Below are positions 52,060-52,307 of a stretch of 52,307 bases of DNA, in pieces. A model generated the notes under the pieces. The model saw nothing but the letters and a program-made list of their open reading frames with translations, did no database searches and had not been told where the DNA came from. Each line of letters begins with the position of its first letter. The stretch's first letter is position 1. The translations under genes were made by a program, and so were the position numbers. The DNA is from Fulvimonas soli (GTDB taxonomy: Bacteria; Pseudomonadota; Gammaproteobacteria; Xanthomonadales; Rhodanobacteraceae): positions 1-52,307 of the forward strand of contig NZ_QGHC01000017.1 of NCBI RefSeq assembly GCF_003148905.1, in the 5' to 3' direction.

Positions 52060-52109
52060 CATTTCGTTCAAGGCGGACGGCTACGCCGCCGCTTAACTCC
52101 AGCGTTAGG
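52053..52109 (+). other. attC15 (type C)
   Basis: CCTAACATTTCGTTCAAGGC ... GCTTAACTCCAGCGTTAGGC with GGACGGCTACGCCGCC centre. Confidence 0.9.
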
Positions 52110-52115
52110 CCGCAC

Positions 52116-52220
52116 ATGACAGTTCACTACAAAGTTGCCGTTTTCCTAGAAGTTTCTCTCTCGACCAACGAGGAGGCTGCGCCTGCGCTGTTCTTCCGAG
52201 AGCTGGAGATGCTGACCTGA
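52116..52220 (+). pseudogene. Cassette 16: ORF truncated by an insertion sequence
   Basis: A reading frame begins MTVHYKVAVFLEVSLSTNEE shortly after attC15 and stops after 34 residues, where IS-like DNA begins. No attC is seen between this frame and the IS orfA, so the cassette is interrupted. The original product is not recognisable from this fragment. Confidence 0.5.
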
Positions 52221-52307
52221 GACGGATCGTGTAGCCAGTTGGCTGGTGAGTTCTCTACCCTCGACAGGAAGGAGAGCTCCATGAAGAAGCGATTCACCGA
52301 CGAGCAG
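52213..52307 (+). mobile_element. Left end of an IS3-family-like insertion sequence
   Basis: Non-attC sequence starts near TGACCTGAGACGG (about 52213-52225) and runs into an orfA start. The exact terminus and any target duplication cannot be fixed, because only the left end is in the window. Confidence 0.55.
52281..52307 (+). CDS. IS3-family transposase OrfA, N-terminal fragment
   Basis: The last nine codons read MKKRFTDEQ, the usual beginning of OrfA in IS3-family elements of Xanthomonadaceae and relatives. AAGGAGAG precedes the ATG. The rest lies beyond the window. Confidence 0.6.

Noticed and set aside
41825..52109. Regularly recurring ~60-bp similar sequences that could suggest a CRISPR array
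   Set aside because: They end in the GTTAG attC core, have imperfect hairpin structure, vary in length, and are separated by whole genes of 300-1,500 bp rather than short spacers.

Overview
The window is a GC-rich gammaproteobacterial chromosome segment, most likely from the Xanthomonadales/Lysobacterales (Xanthomonadaceae or Rhodanobacteraceae). I base this on the DUF1820 gene, the glyQS / GspE-like ATPase neighbourhood, the bioB-bioF-bioH-bioC cluster next to comF, a large TonB-dependent receptor beside an XRE regulator, a Clp/CRP-type site, and an integron whose attC sites look like those of this group. The species cannot be fixed from the sequence alone.

Positions 1-41,200 are ordinary, dense chromosome. 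In order: a dinB-like remnant, a rhomboid protease, DUF1820, a glutamine amidotransferase, a stand-alone GspE/PilB-type ATPase, glyQ-glyS, an XRE regulator divergent from a TonB-dependent receptor, a YbaY-like lipoprotein, an autotransporter GDSL esterase, tex, a GYF/RDD membrane protein, mnmG, a regulatory intergenic region, a 61-residue protein, pepN, galM with a PLP dehydratase, an EamA transporter, tag, a trehalase/SDR pair, an RhtA-like exporter, bioC-bioH-trhO (each joined by an ATGA overlap), a periplasmic protein, bioF, an SdiA-regulated-like protein, bioB, a small membrane protein, comF and ubiA. Three dispersed palindromic repeat families lie between these genes, and one has entered the 3' end of trhO.

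The mnmG-pepN interval (20,165-20,831) carries two near-consensus sigma-54 promoters in the same orientation. The first ends at a strong intrinsic terminator about 175 nt downstream and looks like a small-RNA gene. The second sits beside a CRP/Clp-type palindrome and drives the 61-residue ORF. Both have CTGACC elements about 90-120 bp upstream of the predicted starts.

Positions 40,238-52,307 are a chromosomal integron. An intact intI (minus strand) faces an attI region and at least 15 gene cassettes, each closed by an attC ending in GTTAG. The cassette DNA is visibly more AT-rich than the chromosome before it. The first part of the array (cassettes 2-9) is dominated by short lipoproteins and exported or membrane-anchored proteins: two paralogous PDG-motif lipoproteins, a BamE/SmpA-like lipoprotein, an LprI-like protein with tandem repeats, and a coiled-coil lipoprotein. 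The second part (cassettes 11-15) looks like conflict or phage defence: a reverse-oriented SymE-like toxin with a long non-coding leader, an Abi-alpha/DUF4393 protein, a membrane-anchored protein, a large protein with a HicA-like C-terminal segment, and a protein with a HEPN-like R-X4-H motif. The 16th cassette is cut by the left end of an IS3-family-like element whose orfA starts at the end of the window.
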